Positions 5,880 through 14,470 of a stretch of DNA of 17,647 nucleotides are shown here, in pieces. Each line of letters starts with the position of its first letter. Within the stretch, counting starts at the first letter, position 1. This stretch comes from SB21 sp964415295 (lineage in GTDB: Bacteria > CLD3 > SB21). The notes beneath the pieces were generated by a model. The model was not told the DNA's origin. It ran no database searches and saw only the letters and a program-made list of their open reading frames with translations. The stretch covers positions 1 through 17,647 of the forward strand of contig CAYPYN010000015.1 of assembly GCA_964415295.1 (NCBI GenBank), given 5' to 3'. A program made the translations under genes and the position numbers.

Positions 5880-8555
5880 ATGATCGGAAAAACGATTTTA
5901 CAGTACGAAGTTCTCGAACAACTGGGCGAAGGCGGCATGGGCGTTGTCTACAAAGCCAAAGACACCAAGCTCGACCGGTTTGTCGCGTTGAAGTTTCTAC
6001 CGGCCAACGTATCTTCCACGGAATCCGACCGGGCGCGCTTCATGCAGGAAGCGAAAGCCGCCGCGACGCTCAGCCACCCGAATATCTGTACGATCTATGA
6101 TGTACAGGAATTCGAAGGCCAGCTTTTCATTGCGATGGAATATATCGAAGGCGAGACCCTGCGCGATAGAAAGAACAATATCTCGTTCAAGCAATCCATC
6201 GATATCGGCATTCAGATTGCTGAAGCGCTGGGCGCCGCGCATGAAAAAGGGATCGTTCATCGGGATATCAAGCCCGAGAATGTCATGCTTCGTAAAGACG
6301 GGCGCGCTCAGATCATGGATTTCGGCCTGGCCAAACAGCAAGGCGCTTCCCGGCTGACGAAACAAGGCAGTACGGTCGGCACGGTCGGTTATATGTCGCC
6401 GGAGCAGGTGCAGGGATTCAATGTGGATCACCGCACGGATATTTTTTCGTTCGGCGTTCTTTTGTACGAACTCGTTTCCGGCCAATCTCCGTTCAAAGGC
6501 ATGCACGAGACGGCGATCATTTATGAGATCGTCAATGTGGACGCGGAACCCGTTTCCATTCTTAAACCCGATCTGCCGCCGGAACTGGATGCGATCCTGA
6601 TGGAATGCCTCGCCAAAGACCCGGATGAGCGATACCAGTCCGCCAAAGAGATCGTCAAAGATCTGCGTAAACTAAAACGCGAATCAAGCAAGCAGACCGC
6701 GAGCCGCGTTCTGGCCATACGTCAGAGCCAGATCAATTCCGGCATCCGTCCTCAGACCGCTGTTTTTGAAACCGTGTCGGAGAAAAAACCGTTTGCATTC
6801 AACATTTGGATGATCCTTTCCGCTCTTTCCGTTCTTTCGTTACTGGTCTTACTTACAACTTATTTTGTTTTTGTAAGAACGGAACCGGAATTGATGCGGC
6901 TCACGTTTGAATCACCGGGCAGTGAGTTTTTCAATGCCACCAATGGTGGGCATATTGAAATATCTCCGAACGGAAAAATGGTCGCGTTCGTGGCCACCGA
7001 TTCTACGGGAAAAAACCATTTGTGGGTTCGCCCGATCAACTCACCTATTCCGATCCTTCTGCAGGGAACAGAGAATGCGTATTACCCGTTCTGGTCGTAC
7101 GACAGCAAAATGATCGCCTACTTTGCGGACAGCAAATTGAAAAAGGTCGATGCGAACGGCGGCCCTTCATTTTCTCTATGCGACGCCGCATCCGGGCGCG
7201 GAGGAACGTGGAGCAAGGAAGGGGTGATCGTCTTTTCCCCCACAGCTTCCGGACCCCTGCATCAGGTTCCATCCGCTGGCGGAACCTCCAAGGAACTCAC
7301 TATTCTGGATTCTACAGAATTTGAAACAAGCCATCGCTGGCCGTTTTTCCTGCCCGACGGAGATCACTTTCTTTTCACCGTTCAGACCAATAAAGCCTCG
7401 CTGGATCAGGACGCCGACCTGATTCGTGTCGGGTCGCTGCATGATACCAAAAGCAAGATCATCGTGCGCACATCAAGCAATGCCGTGTATAATCGGGGAT
7501 GGATACTCTATTACAAACAAAAATCCTTACTGGCACAACGATTCAATGAAGGTTCCACAGAATTGGAAGGGGAACCGATCCCTATCCTTGAGAACCTCCT
7601 GTATAATAGAGCGCGCAACAAAGGCGCCTTCTCTTTGTCCCAGAATAATCGTTTGGTCTTTCTCGCGACTTCCGTTTCCGATGATGAACTGGTCGTCTAC
7701 GGCTCAAACGGCATCCTGCAACACAAGATCAAATCAAAAATACCTTCTCAACGATCCGCATTTTCGAAAGACGGGAACTTGATCGCGATCGATGCATTGG
7801 AAGAAGGCGCCAGCAATGAAGATATCTGGATCCATGATATACGAAGAAACAGCGATACACGGTTAACCTTTGACAAAGCCTCAGAGATCGTGCCGGAATG
7901 GTCGCCGGACGGCAGTAAGATCTATTTCAGCTCAAACCGTACCGGCGTTTATTGCGTCTATGAAAAGAACAGCAACGGCACCGGGGATGAACAACTGGTG
8001 TACGGTTCAAAATTAGCCTCCTTCGTTACCGATATATCCCAGGACGGAAAAAGGTTACTGCTTTCTATAAATACGCAGGGCGCTCAAAAATGGGATATCG
8101 GCATGTATGATCTGCAAGAGAAGAAATACACACCCTTATTAACTTCACAGTTCAGCGAGTGGATCGGAAGGTTCTCGCCGGACGGAAAATGGTTTGCCTA
8201 CCAGTCCGACGAAACAGGCAAGTATGAGATCTACATCCGGCCGACCGACGGATCCCCAAGCAAATGGCAGGTATCCACAAACGGCGGCGGCGGTGCAATA
8301 TGGCTGGGTAGCGGCAAAGAGATCGTCTTTGTCAATAATCAAGAGGTCTTTATAGTGCCCGTTTCGTCAACCGGAGATCAGATCGTGGTAGGACAGACCA
8401 GATCACTATTTAAAAGTGAAACCGGCTTACAGACCACCATAAGAGATGTATCCGGAGACGGAAAAAAAATACTGTTGAAGCGGACACTTAATGCTCAGGC
8501 ATTGAAAAGCGCATCCCTTATTTTCAATTGGCAGAATCTGGTGGAGAAGAAATAA
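5880..8555 (+). CDS. Kinase 2: transmembrane Ser/Thr kinase with TolB-like beta-propeller
   Basis: An 891-residue protein with kinase domain (about 9-270): GEGGMG (16-21), K38, E57, HRDIKPEN with D129, DFG (147-149) and SPE (173-175), all intact. A Lys/Arg-rich juxtamembrane segment leads to one membrane span (about 308-332). The remaining roughly 555 residues are a PD40/WD40-like propeller with repeats such as ISPNGKMVAFVATD, FWSYDSKMIAYFADSK, EWSPDGSKIYFSSNR and RFSPDGKWFAYQSDETG. The tail ends FNWQNLVEKK. TolB propellers bind protein peptides in the periplasm, so an envelope-protein sensor is a reasonable reading. Ligand and phosphorylation target are not shown. The start ATG at 5880 has only a weak ribosome binding site but aligns with the paralogues. 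It lies 36 bases after kinase 1. Confidence 0.93.
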   Translation: MIGKTILQYEVLEQLGEGGMGVVYKAKDTKLDRFVALKFLPANVSSTESDRARFMQEAKAAATLSHPNICTIYDVQEFEGQLFIAMEYIEGETLRDRKNNISFKQSIDIGIQIAEALGAAHEKGIVHRDIKPENVMLRKDGRAQIMDFGLAKQQGASRLTKQGSTVGTVGYMSPEQVQGFNVDHRTDIFSFGVLLYELVSGQSPFKGMHETAIIYEIVNVDAEPVSILKPDLPPELDAILMECLAKDPDERYQSAKEIVKDLRKLKRESSKQTASRVLAIRQSQINSGIRPQTAVFETVSEKKPFAFNIWMILSALSVLSLLVLLTTYFVFVRTEPELMRLTFESPGSEFFNATNGGHIEISPNGKMVAFVATDSTGKNHLWVRPINSPIPILLQGTENAYYPFWSYDSKMIAYFADSKLKKVDANGGPSFSLCDAASGRGGTWSKEGVIVFSPTASGPLHQVPSAGGTSKELTILDSTEFETSHRWPFFLPDGDHFLFTVQTNKASLDQDADLIRVGSLHDTKSKIIVRTSSNAVYNRGWILYYKQKSLLAQRFNEGSTELEGEPIPILENLLYNRARNKGAFSLSQNNRLVFLATSVSDDELVVYGSNGILQHKIKSKIPSQRSAFSKDGNLIAIDALEEGASNEDIWIHDIRRNSDTRLTFDKASEIVPEWSPDGSKIYFSSNRTGVYCVYEKNSNGTGDEQLVYGSKLASFVTDISQDGKRLLLSINTQGAQKWDIGMYDLQEKKYTPLLTSQFSEWIGRFSPDGKWFAYQSDETGKYEIYIRPTDGSPSKWQVSTNGGGGAIWLGSGKEIVFVNNQEVFIVPVSSTGDQIVVGQTRSLFKSETGLQTTIRDVSGDGKKILLKRTLNAQALKSASLIFNWQNLVEKK

Positions 8556-8565
8556 CGATTATCAT

Positions 8566-8587
8566 TGAACATTGTTCATTGATCAAT
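8566..8587. promoter_or_regulatory. Two overlapping inverted repeats between kinases 2 and 3
   Basis: TGAAC-ATT-GTTCA (8566-8578) overlaps by one base with the perfect 10-base palindrome ATTGATCAAT (8578-8587). Both lie in the 54-base gap before kinase 3. They could be an operator or an mRNA hairpin that adjusts expression within the array. No T-run follows, so a terminator is unlikely. Chance is not excluded. Confidence 0.3.
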
Positions 8588-8596
8588 AACTAAATG

Positions 8597-8602
8597 GGTG
8601 AT
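8597..8602 (+). promoter_or_regulatory. GGTGAT ribosome binding site that sets the start of kinase 3
   Basis: GGTGAT can pair with AUCACC near the 3' end of 16S rRNA and lies seven bases before the ATG at 8610. It overlaps the in-frame GTG at 8598, which argues against that GTG as the start. Confidence 0.5.
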
Positions 8603-8609
8603 TGGCTTT

Positions 8610-11300
8610 ATGATCGGACAAGCAGTATCTCACTACAAAATTCTGGAAAAATTAGGCGAAGGTGGAATGGGCATCGTGTACAAAGCCCAGGACACGAAAC
8701 TTGATAGGTTCGTCGCGCTCAAGTTCCTCCCCGAACGCGTAAGTTCCTCCGAACAAGACCGTGCTCGTTTTCTCCAGGAAGCTAAAGCCGCCTCCGCGCT
8801 CAATCATCCGAATATCTGCACGATACATGGTATTGAAGAAGCGGATGGAAAATTGTTCATCGTGATGGAACTGGTTGAAGGCCAGATGCTGAGCGAGAAG
8901 AAGAGCTCCATCAGTTTCAAACAAGCGATTGATATCGGCATCCAACTCGCCGAAGGCCTTTCTGTAGCTCATGAGAAAGGTATTGTTCATAGAGACATCA
9001 AGCCGGACAATATCATGATACGTAAGGACGGTATCGCCCAGATCATGGATTTCGGTTTAGCCAAACTCAGAGGTGTCTCGCGATTAACGAAAGAAGGAAG
9101 CACCGTAGGAACGGCCGGCTACATGTCGCCGGAACAGGTGCAGGGACTGGACACCGACCACCGATCGGACATATTCTCTGTGGGTGTATTACTTTACGAA
9201 CTCTTCACCGGACAACTTCCCTTTCGCGGAGTGCATGAGACAGCCTTGATGTATGAGATCGTGAATGTCGATCCTCCGCCAATGTCGGCGATCAAGCCGG
9301 ACATCGATCCGGCACTGGACGCCATTATCCTCGAGTGTATGGAGAAGGATCCGAATGAACGAACCCAATCCGTTAAACAGATCGCCATTGATCTTAAGCG
9401 ATTCAAACGGGAATCCTCGCGGACACGGATGAGTATGGTTCGCCCGGCTATGCGAGCCTCTTCAACTCAGCCGCTTAACCGGGAAGTCGCCACCGCCGCT
9501 GGTCGATCGATCCCGAAAAGGGAAGCCGCTGCATGGGTCATGGCAGGCACTGTGGTCGCCGTGCTGCTGTTTATCCTACTGAGACCAAAGAGTACGGCCG
9601 AGAGTCAATTGATCCGCTCTTCAATCGTGGTTACTGACAGTATTTACATCCATTCATACGGAGCAGCCTCGGGAAAGCCGGCGCTTTCGCCTGACGGGAA
9701 ACTCATTGTCTTTTCGGGAATCATACCGGGCAAGGGAGTCAAAATACTGGTACGTTCACTCGACGAAACAGAAGCATGGCCGATTCCAGGAACCGAGGGA
9801 GCTACAAGCCCTTTCTGGTCACCGGATGGAAAAATGATCGCATTTTTTCAGGGCGGCAAGTTGAAAAAGGTCGATCTTGTGGGGGGAAGTCCGGTCACTA
9901 TTACAGCGGTTCCGAATCAGCGCGGTGGAACTTGGAATCAGAATGATATGATCGTGTACTGTCCGGATTTTCAAAACGGCTTGTTTCAGGTTTCAGCCGA
10001 TGGCAAAAGCCTTCCGCAGCCATTAACAACGCTCGATTCCACGCGTCATGAAGGTTCGCATCGCTGGCCCTACTTTCTCCCGGACGGAAAACACTTTTTA
10101 TATCTTGCAAGAACTGCGGTGGAGTCCGGTCAAGCGGAAGGTGACGCCATCTTCGTCGCCTCACTGGACGGTAAAGAGAGGAAGATGCTCGTACAGTCTT
10201 CCTTCAACGCGGCTTATGCAAACGGGTATTTGCTCTTTGCCCGAAATCAGGTGCTGATGGCGCAGCGGTTCGACCTCGATAACCTTGCTCTCTCCGGAGA
10301 TCCGATGAAATTGCAAAGCAATCTTCTGAACGATCCTTCGTACAATATCGCCGCCTTCACTGTTTCAAACAGCGGTTTGCTTGTCTACCAACCGGGAGAG
10401 ACGGTAGAGGCCGGTGCGCGGCCGATCCTTGTTGACCGCACAGGCCACATCATGCAAACCATCGGTGATAATATTATCGAGCAAGATCATCCGAGATTTT
10501 CTCCCGATGGAAAACAACTCGCCATGTATATGTATGATTTGCGTAACCGGAGGTCCAATATCTGGATCCACGATCTTCCAACGAACGGGCGCAGGCGGAT
10601 AACGACAAGGTCCAAAGGGGATTTCTCGCCACTCTGGTCGCCCGACGGTACCACGATCTATTTTACGAGCGGTGGAGCGTTCAATCGGGATATATTTCGC
10701 CAGTCAGTTTCGAATGGCGATAAAGAAGAATCCGTGTATGCTTCTGCCCAGAACGATCGTGCGTGCGATATCTCTCCCGACGGCTCGACTCTCCTGATTG
10801 AATCGATAGATACGGAAGAAAAACAGGGAGACTTGTTTCTGCTGAAATTGTCATCTGAAAGCAGTAAGAATCTGATTCCATTTCAAACAACAAAATTCAA
10901 CGAAGTCTCCGGTCGGTTTTCATCCGACGGGAAATGGATCGCATTTGTTTCAAATCAAAGCGGTGAAAACGAGGTCTATGTGAAACAAACCTCCCGCACC
11001 GACACAGACCCTATAAAAATTTCAACGGGAGGCGGATTTGAACCGCGATGGGGCATGGGAACGAATGAATTGATATTTGCGAACAATCAGGGCTACCTCG
11101 TTGCTTCATCGCTGCGGTTTACAGAAACCTCGGCGACCGTCGAAAAAACAACGAAATTATTTCAAGCCCCGCCTTTCACAGCTCAATACGATGTATCCCG
11201 TGATGGAAAACAAATTGTTTTCTCACGCTACATTGAAATTCAAAAGCTGGCGCCGCTTTCTTTGGTGACAAATTGGATAAATGCTTTGGAGAAAAAGTAG
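8610..11300 (+). CDS. Kinase 3: transmembrane Ser/Thr kinase with TolB-like beta-propeller
   Basis: An 896-residue protein. The start is placed at ATG 8610, which gives MIGQAVSHYKILEKLG like every paralogue; the in-frame GTG at 8598 would add four residues and sits on the ribosome binding site. The kinase domain (about 9-270) keeps GEGGMG, K38, E57, HRDIKPDN (D129), DFG (147-149) and MSPEQ. One membrane span lies at about 307-324. The C-terminal propeller is clearly homologous to that of kinase 2 (shared FWSPDGKMIAFF, KLKKVD, RGGTW, HRWPYFLPDGKHFLY) but has diverged far more than the kinase half. Further blades include RFSPDGKQLAMYMYD, LWSPDGTTIYFTS and RFSSDGKWIAFVSNQSG. The tail is VTNWINALEKK. 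The stop is eight bases before kinase 4, so co-transcription and coupled translation are likely. The input signal is unknown. Confidence 0.94.
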   Translation: MIGQAVSHYKILEKLGEGGMGIVYKAQDTKLDRFVALKFLPERVSSSEQDRARFLQEAKAASALNHPNICTIHGIEEADGKLFIVMELVEGQMLSEKKSSISFKQAIDIGIQLAEGLSVAHEKGIVHRDIKPDNIMIRKDGIAQIMDFGLAKLRGVSRLTKEGSTVGTAGYMSPEQVQGLDTDHRSDIFSVGVLLYELFTGQLPFRGVHETALMYEIVNVDPPPMSAIKPDIDPALDAIILECMEKDPNERTQSVKQIAIDLKRFKRESSRTRMSMVRPAMRASSTQPLNREVATAAGRSIPKREAAAWVMAGTVVAVLLFILLRPKSTAESQLIRSSIVVTDSIYIHSYGAASGKPALSPDGKLIVFSGIIPGKGVKILVRSLDETEAWPIPGTEGATSPFWSPDGKMIAFFQGGKLKKVDLVGGSPVTITAVPNQRGGTWNQNDMIVYCPDFQNGLFQVSADGKSLPQPLTTLDSTRHEGSHRWPYFLPDGKHFLYLARTAVESGQAEGDAIFVASLDGKERKMLVQSSFNAAYANGYLLFARNQVLMAQRFDLDNLALSGDPMKLQSNLLNDPSYNIAAFTVSNSGLLVYQPGETVEAGARPILVDRTGHIMQTIGDNIIEQDHPRFSPDGKQLAMYMYDLRNRRSNIWIHDLPTNGRRRITTRSKGDFSPLWSPDGTTIYFTSGGAFNRDIFRQSVSNGDKEESVYASAQNDRACDISPDGSTLLIESIDTEEKQGDLFLLKLSSESSKNLIPFQTTKFNEVSGRFSSDGKWIAFVSNQSGENEVYVKQTSRTDTDPIKISTGGGFEPRWGMGTNELIFANNQGYLVASSLRFTETSATVEKTTKLFQAPPFTAQYDVSRDGKQIVFSRYIEIQKLAPLSLVTNWINALEKK

Positions 11301-11303
11301 AGG
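11300..11303 (+). promoter_or_regulatory. Ribosome binding site of kinase 4, overlapping the kinase 3 stop
   Basis: GAGG begins at the last base of the TAG stop of kinase 3 (11298-11300) and lies five bases before ATG 11309. A ribosome ending kinase 3 would cover this site, which suggests translational coupling. It decides against the longer in-frame ATG at 11273 inside kinase 3. Confidence 0.6.
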
Positions 11304-11308
11304 ATCAT

Positions 11309-13996
11309 ATGATCGGACAAACAGTTTCCCATTATAAAATTCTCGACAAATTAGGCGAAGGCGGCATGGGCGTGGTGTATAAAGCCCAGGATACGAATCT
11401 CGATCGGTTCGTGGCACTGAAGTTCCTGCCGGAGCGACTCTCCAACTCCGAACAAGACCGTGCGCGGTTTCTTCAGGAGGCCAAGGCAGCCTCGGCTCTC
11501 AACCATCCCAATATCTGCACGATCTACGGTATCGAGGAACAGAACGGACAGCTTTTCATTGCCATGGAAATGGTCGAGGGCCAGACATTGACCGAAAAGA
11601 AAAATTCCATTGGATTCAAACAGGCGGTCGACATCGGAATTCAATTGGCCGAGGGTTTAGCGGCGGCGCACGAAAAAGGCATTGTCCATCGCGATATTAA
11701 ACCGGACAATACCATGATCCGCAAGGACGGTATCGCCCAGATCATGGACTTCGGTTTAGCCAAACTGCGAGGCGTCTCGCGGCTAACCAAAGAAGGGAGC
11801 ACCGTTGGCACGGCCGGCTACATGTCGCCCGAGCAGGTTCAGGGACAGGATGCGGATCACCGTTCGGATATTTTTTCCCTGGGCGTTGTGCTGTATGAGT
11901 TGATCGCCGGACAGCTCCCGTTTCGCGGAGTGCATGAGACGGCCTTGATGTACGAGATCGTCAATGTGGAAGCGCGGCCATTGACCACGATCAAACCGGA
12001 ACTGGATCCCGAAATGGATCGTATCGTTCTTGAATGTCTGCAAAAAGAACCGGGCGAGCGGTATCAGTCCGCGGGCGATGTCGCCAAGGATCTGCGTCGC
12101 TTCAAAAGAGAGTCCGGCAGACAGCGTCTTTCACGGATCGCCTCAAGCCCAACCTTTGCAGTACCGGATCGGGTTCCCGCTTCATCCGGAAAAAGCCTGA
12201 GACGTCTGGTGATGCCTGCGCTCGTTTTGTCCATGCTCGCCGTCATTGCATTTCTAATTTGGACCTTGTGGCAGACCCGCATTACGTCGTCGCGTCCGGT
12301 CGCACATTTTTCGATCGATCTGCCCGAAGAGGCTCCCATCCAGGGAGGTGATATCGGCCTATGCGTTTCTCCGGATGGAAAATACCTGGCCTATGTCGGC
12401 GCCCAACCTCAGACGGCTCTGTATCTGAGACCCTTAGGACAATACGAGGTTGTCCGTTTGGCGGGAACAGATTTCGCCGCATATCCGACTTTTTCTCCGG
12501 ACGGCCAGTGGATCGCTTTCGCGGCTCCGGATCGTATAAGGAAAATATCGATATTCGGCGGCGCGCCGCAGGATATTTGCAAAACCTCCGGCCAGGTTCG
12601 CGGCCTGTGGTGGGGTGAGGATAACAAGATCTATTTCGGACATATTCAGAACGGAATTTCATCCGTCTCGGCAAACGGCGGCGAACCAGCATTGATCACC
12701 ACTCTTGATCTGCCATCGGGCGAGATCAGCCATCGATTTCCGCAATTGCTGCCGGACGGCAAATCCATTCTGTACACGATAAAACCGAATAACATAGGGA
12801 CTTTTGACGACGCATTGATCGCCATTCAGAAAATAGGTTCACCGGACAAAAAGATCCTCATTCGCGGCGGAACCTATGCGCGTTATCTTCCCGACGGTTT
12901 TTTGACCTACGTTCGAGGAAATTCCATTCTGGGTGTCAAATTCGATCCGGCCGATGGTCAGATCACGGCTTCGCCCTCAGTATTATTGACCGGCGGTTGG
13001 CTCAATTCCTCATCCGGAGATGCCAAATACAGTTTCACGCGCTCCGGAATGCTTGCGTACATCCCTCTCGGTCCTGATTCGTTCAATATCAATACGGTCG
13101 GCTGGATAGATCAAAAAGGAAATCTGCAGGAGGTGATCACCGAGAAGCGCCCTTACACCGATATTTCCCTTTCTCGTGACGGCCAAAAAGTTGCGGTCAC
13201 GATCGGCGCGGCCAACGATGACATTTGGGTCTATACGATCGCGCGCAAGACACTTACACGTCTGACCTTTGGCGGCGGCAATCACGGATCGCCTCGATGG
13301 AGTGTCAATGACAAATATCTCTTTTATCTAGCGGAGAACGGACAATCCGTCAATATCTGCCGCAAGCCATGGGACGGCAGCGGCGGTGAAGAGGTCATCC
13401 TTAATTCCAGGCTTTCGTACCTGATCAATTGTACACCCGATGGAAAATATCTGGCCTTTGCGAAGGACGGCGACATTTGGATCCAGCCGCTTGACGAAAA
13501 AAAGGACCCCACAGTTCTCATCCAATCTCCGGCCAATGAGGCCTGGGCGTCGTTCTCGCCGGACGGTCGCTGGGTGGCATACTCATCGGAAGAGTCCGGA
13601 CATTCGGAAGTTTATGTGGTGCCGTTTCTCGAAAAAGGAGGAAAGTGGCAGATATCATCCGGCGGCGGCTTTGCTCCGATTTGGTCCCATAACGGTAAAC
13701 AAATTTTTTACCAAAGCGGAAATTCCATTTTGGTCGTTCAAACATCACCCGGTAACGGGTTTGATTTTTCTCCACCGGTTAAGTTCTGCGATCTTTCTCC
13801 ATCGGTGGCCGTTTGGGATCTGGCTTTGGACGACCGGCGTTTTCTGATCACTACTTCCCAGACTAAGAACCCGGGCGTGTCCGGCTTAGCCGATGCCCTT
13901 GGTTCTCTCCCCAAAGGGGGTATTACGTCGCGAAAGATCAACGTCATTACGGAATGGTTCGATGAAGTAAAAGACAAATTCAACGGCGGAAAATGA
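11309..13996 (+). CDS. Kinase 4: transmembrane Ser/Thr kinase with divergent TolB-like propeller
   Basis: An 895-residue protein starting at ATG 11309 (MIGQTVSHYKILDKLG). The frame is open back to 11273, but that would overlap kinase 3 by 28 bases and add a non-homologous leader. The kinase domain (about 9-270) has GEGGMG, K38, E57, HRDIKPDN (D129), DFG (147-149) and MSPEQ. It is the closest relative of kinase 3, with nearly identical activation-loop and C-lobe segments (GVSRLTKEGSTVGTAGYMSP, FRGVHETALMYEIVNV). One membrane span is at about 300-320. The propeller has PD40 repeats (CVSPDGKYLAYVG, TFSPDGQWIAFAA, SFSPDGRWVAYSSEESGHSE) but differs from those of kinases 2 and 3 in blade sequence and in its C-terminal tail, ITEWFDEVKDKFNGG. 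Different ligand specificity is the natural inference. Confidence 0.94.
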   Translation: MIGQTVSHYKILDKLGEGGMGVVYKAQDTNLDRFVALKFLPERLSNSEQDRARFLQEAKAASALNHPNICTIYGIEEQNGQLFIAMEMVEGQTLTEKKNSIGFKQAVDIGIQLAEGLAAAHEKGIVHRDIKPDNTMIRKDGIAQIMDFGLAKLRGVSRLTKEGSTVGTAGYMSPEQVQGQDADHRSDIFSLGVVLYELIAGQLPFRGVHETALMYEIVNVEARPLTTIKPELDPEMDRIVLECLQKEPGERYQSAGDVAKDLRRFKRESGRQRLSRIASSPTFAVPDRVPASSGKSLRRLVMPALVLSMLAVIAFLIWTLWQTRITSSRPVAHFSIDLPEEAPIQGGDIGLCVSPDGKYLAYVGAQPQTALYLRPLGQYEVVRLAGTDFAAYPTFSPDGQWIAFAAPDRIRKISIFGGAPQDICKTSGQVRGLWWGEDNKIYFGHIQNGISSVSANGGEPALITTLDLPSGEISHRFPQLLPDGKSILYTIKPNNIGTFDDALIAIQKIGSPDKKILIRGGTYARYLPDGFLTYVRGNSILGVKFDPADGQITASPSVLLTGGWLNSSSGDAKYSFTRSGMLAYIPLGPDSFNINTVGWIDQKGNLQEVITEKRPYTDISLSRDGQKVAVTIGAANDDIWVYTIARKTLTRLTFGGGNHGSPRWSVNDKYLFYLAENGQSVNICRKPWDGSGGEEVILNSRLSYLINCTPDGKYLAFAKDGDIWIQPLDEKKDPTVLIQSPANEAWASFSPDGRWVAYSSEESGHSEVYVVPFLEKGGKWQISSGGGFAPIWSHNGKQIFYQSGNSILVVQTSPGNGFDFSPPVKFCDLSPSVAVWDLALDDRRFLITTSQTKNPGVSGLADALGSLPKGGITSRKINVITEWFDEVKDKFNGGK

Positions 13997-14024
13997 TGAT
14001 TTCGTTAATTAACCGGTGATCACT

Positions 14025-14396
14025 ATGTCTCAGATATTCCCAATCGGCGGATCGAGGTATGGCGCTTCTTTGAAAGCATTCACCGAAGCGGCCTCTCGCT
14101 TACATGAGATCCGGAAGGACAGCCTGCGCCCGGGCGACTGGGTCATCGCCAAGACCGCTAACTCGGTCTATCGGATCCGTGTGGTAGATCCGGGCGTTTA
14201 CGAAGTTTCGGGAGGCTGGTTTGACAAGCACGGTCTTTCTCCGGCCATCACACGTATTCAAGGCTGCACTTGGGGTTCGCGTACGATCAAAGCCGACGCG
14301 GTGGCCGCCTGCGGGTTATGTATAGAATTTCCAAAACGTATTATAACGAGCCCGGTGGTTGCGATCGCTCATATCCCGGCGTGTCAATTGAATTAA
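14025..14396 (+). CDS. Small conserved-looking cytosolic protein of unknown function
   Basis: A 123-residue protein between kinases 4 and 5. I do not recognise a named family. It has no signal peptide or membrane span. A helical N-terminal third (about 14-33, LKAFTEAASRLHEIRKDSLR) is followed by a beta-rich region opening RPGDWVIAKTANSVYRIRVV, as in small SH3-like barrels, then a Gly/Trp-rich centre (EVSGGWFDKHGLSP) and a segment with four cysteines overall (C81, C96, C99, C120). C96 and C99 form a CxxC, but one pair is not enough to claim a metal site. GGTGAT at 14015-14020 lies four bases before ATG 14025; the in-frame GTG at 14016 overlaps it and is less likely. The 28-base gap after kinase 4 places it within the kinase transcription unit, so an adaptor or substrate role is possible. 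Confidence 0.75.
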   Translation: MSQIFPIGGSRYGASLKAFTEAASRLHEIRKDSLRPGDWVIAKTANSVYRIRVVDPGVYEVSGGWFDKHGLSPAITRIQGCTWGSRTIKADAVAACGLCIEFPKRIITSPVVAIAHIPACQLN

Positions 14397-14470
14397 CACG
14401 GACAAAATAAAAACGTTTCGGTTTCTTTAGAAAAACGGGTGAACAGAATAACCATACTTCAAGAATTGCT

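Noticed and set aside
5997..6506. Minus-strand open frames opposite the N-terminal half of each kinase (also at 3204-3572, 8652-8990, 11351-11644 and 14513-14860).
   Set aside because: They recur because the kinase coding sequence recurs. Their products are low-quality mirror frames and no ribosome binding site was identified.
14397..14470. TTTCT-TT-AGAAA as a terminator before kinase 5.
   Set aside because: A five-pair A/T-rich stem with a two-base loop is too weak to call.
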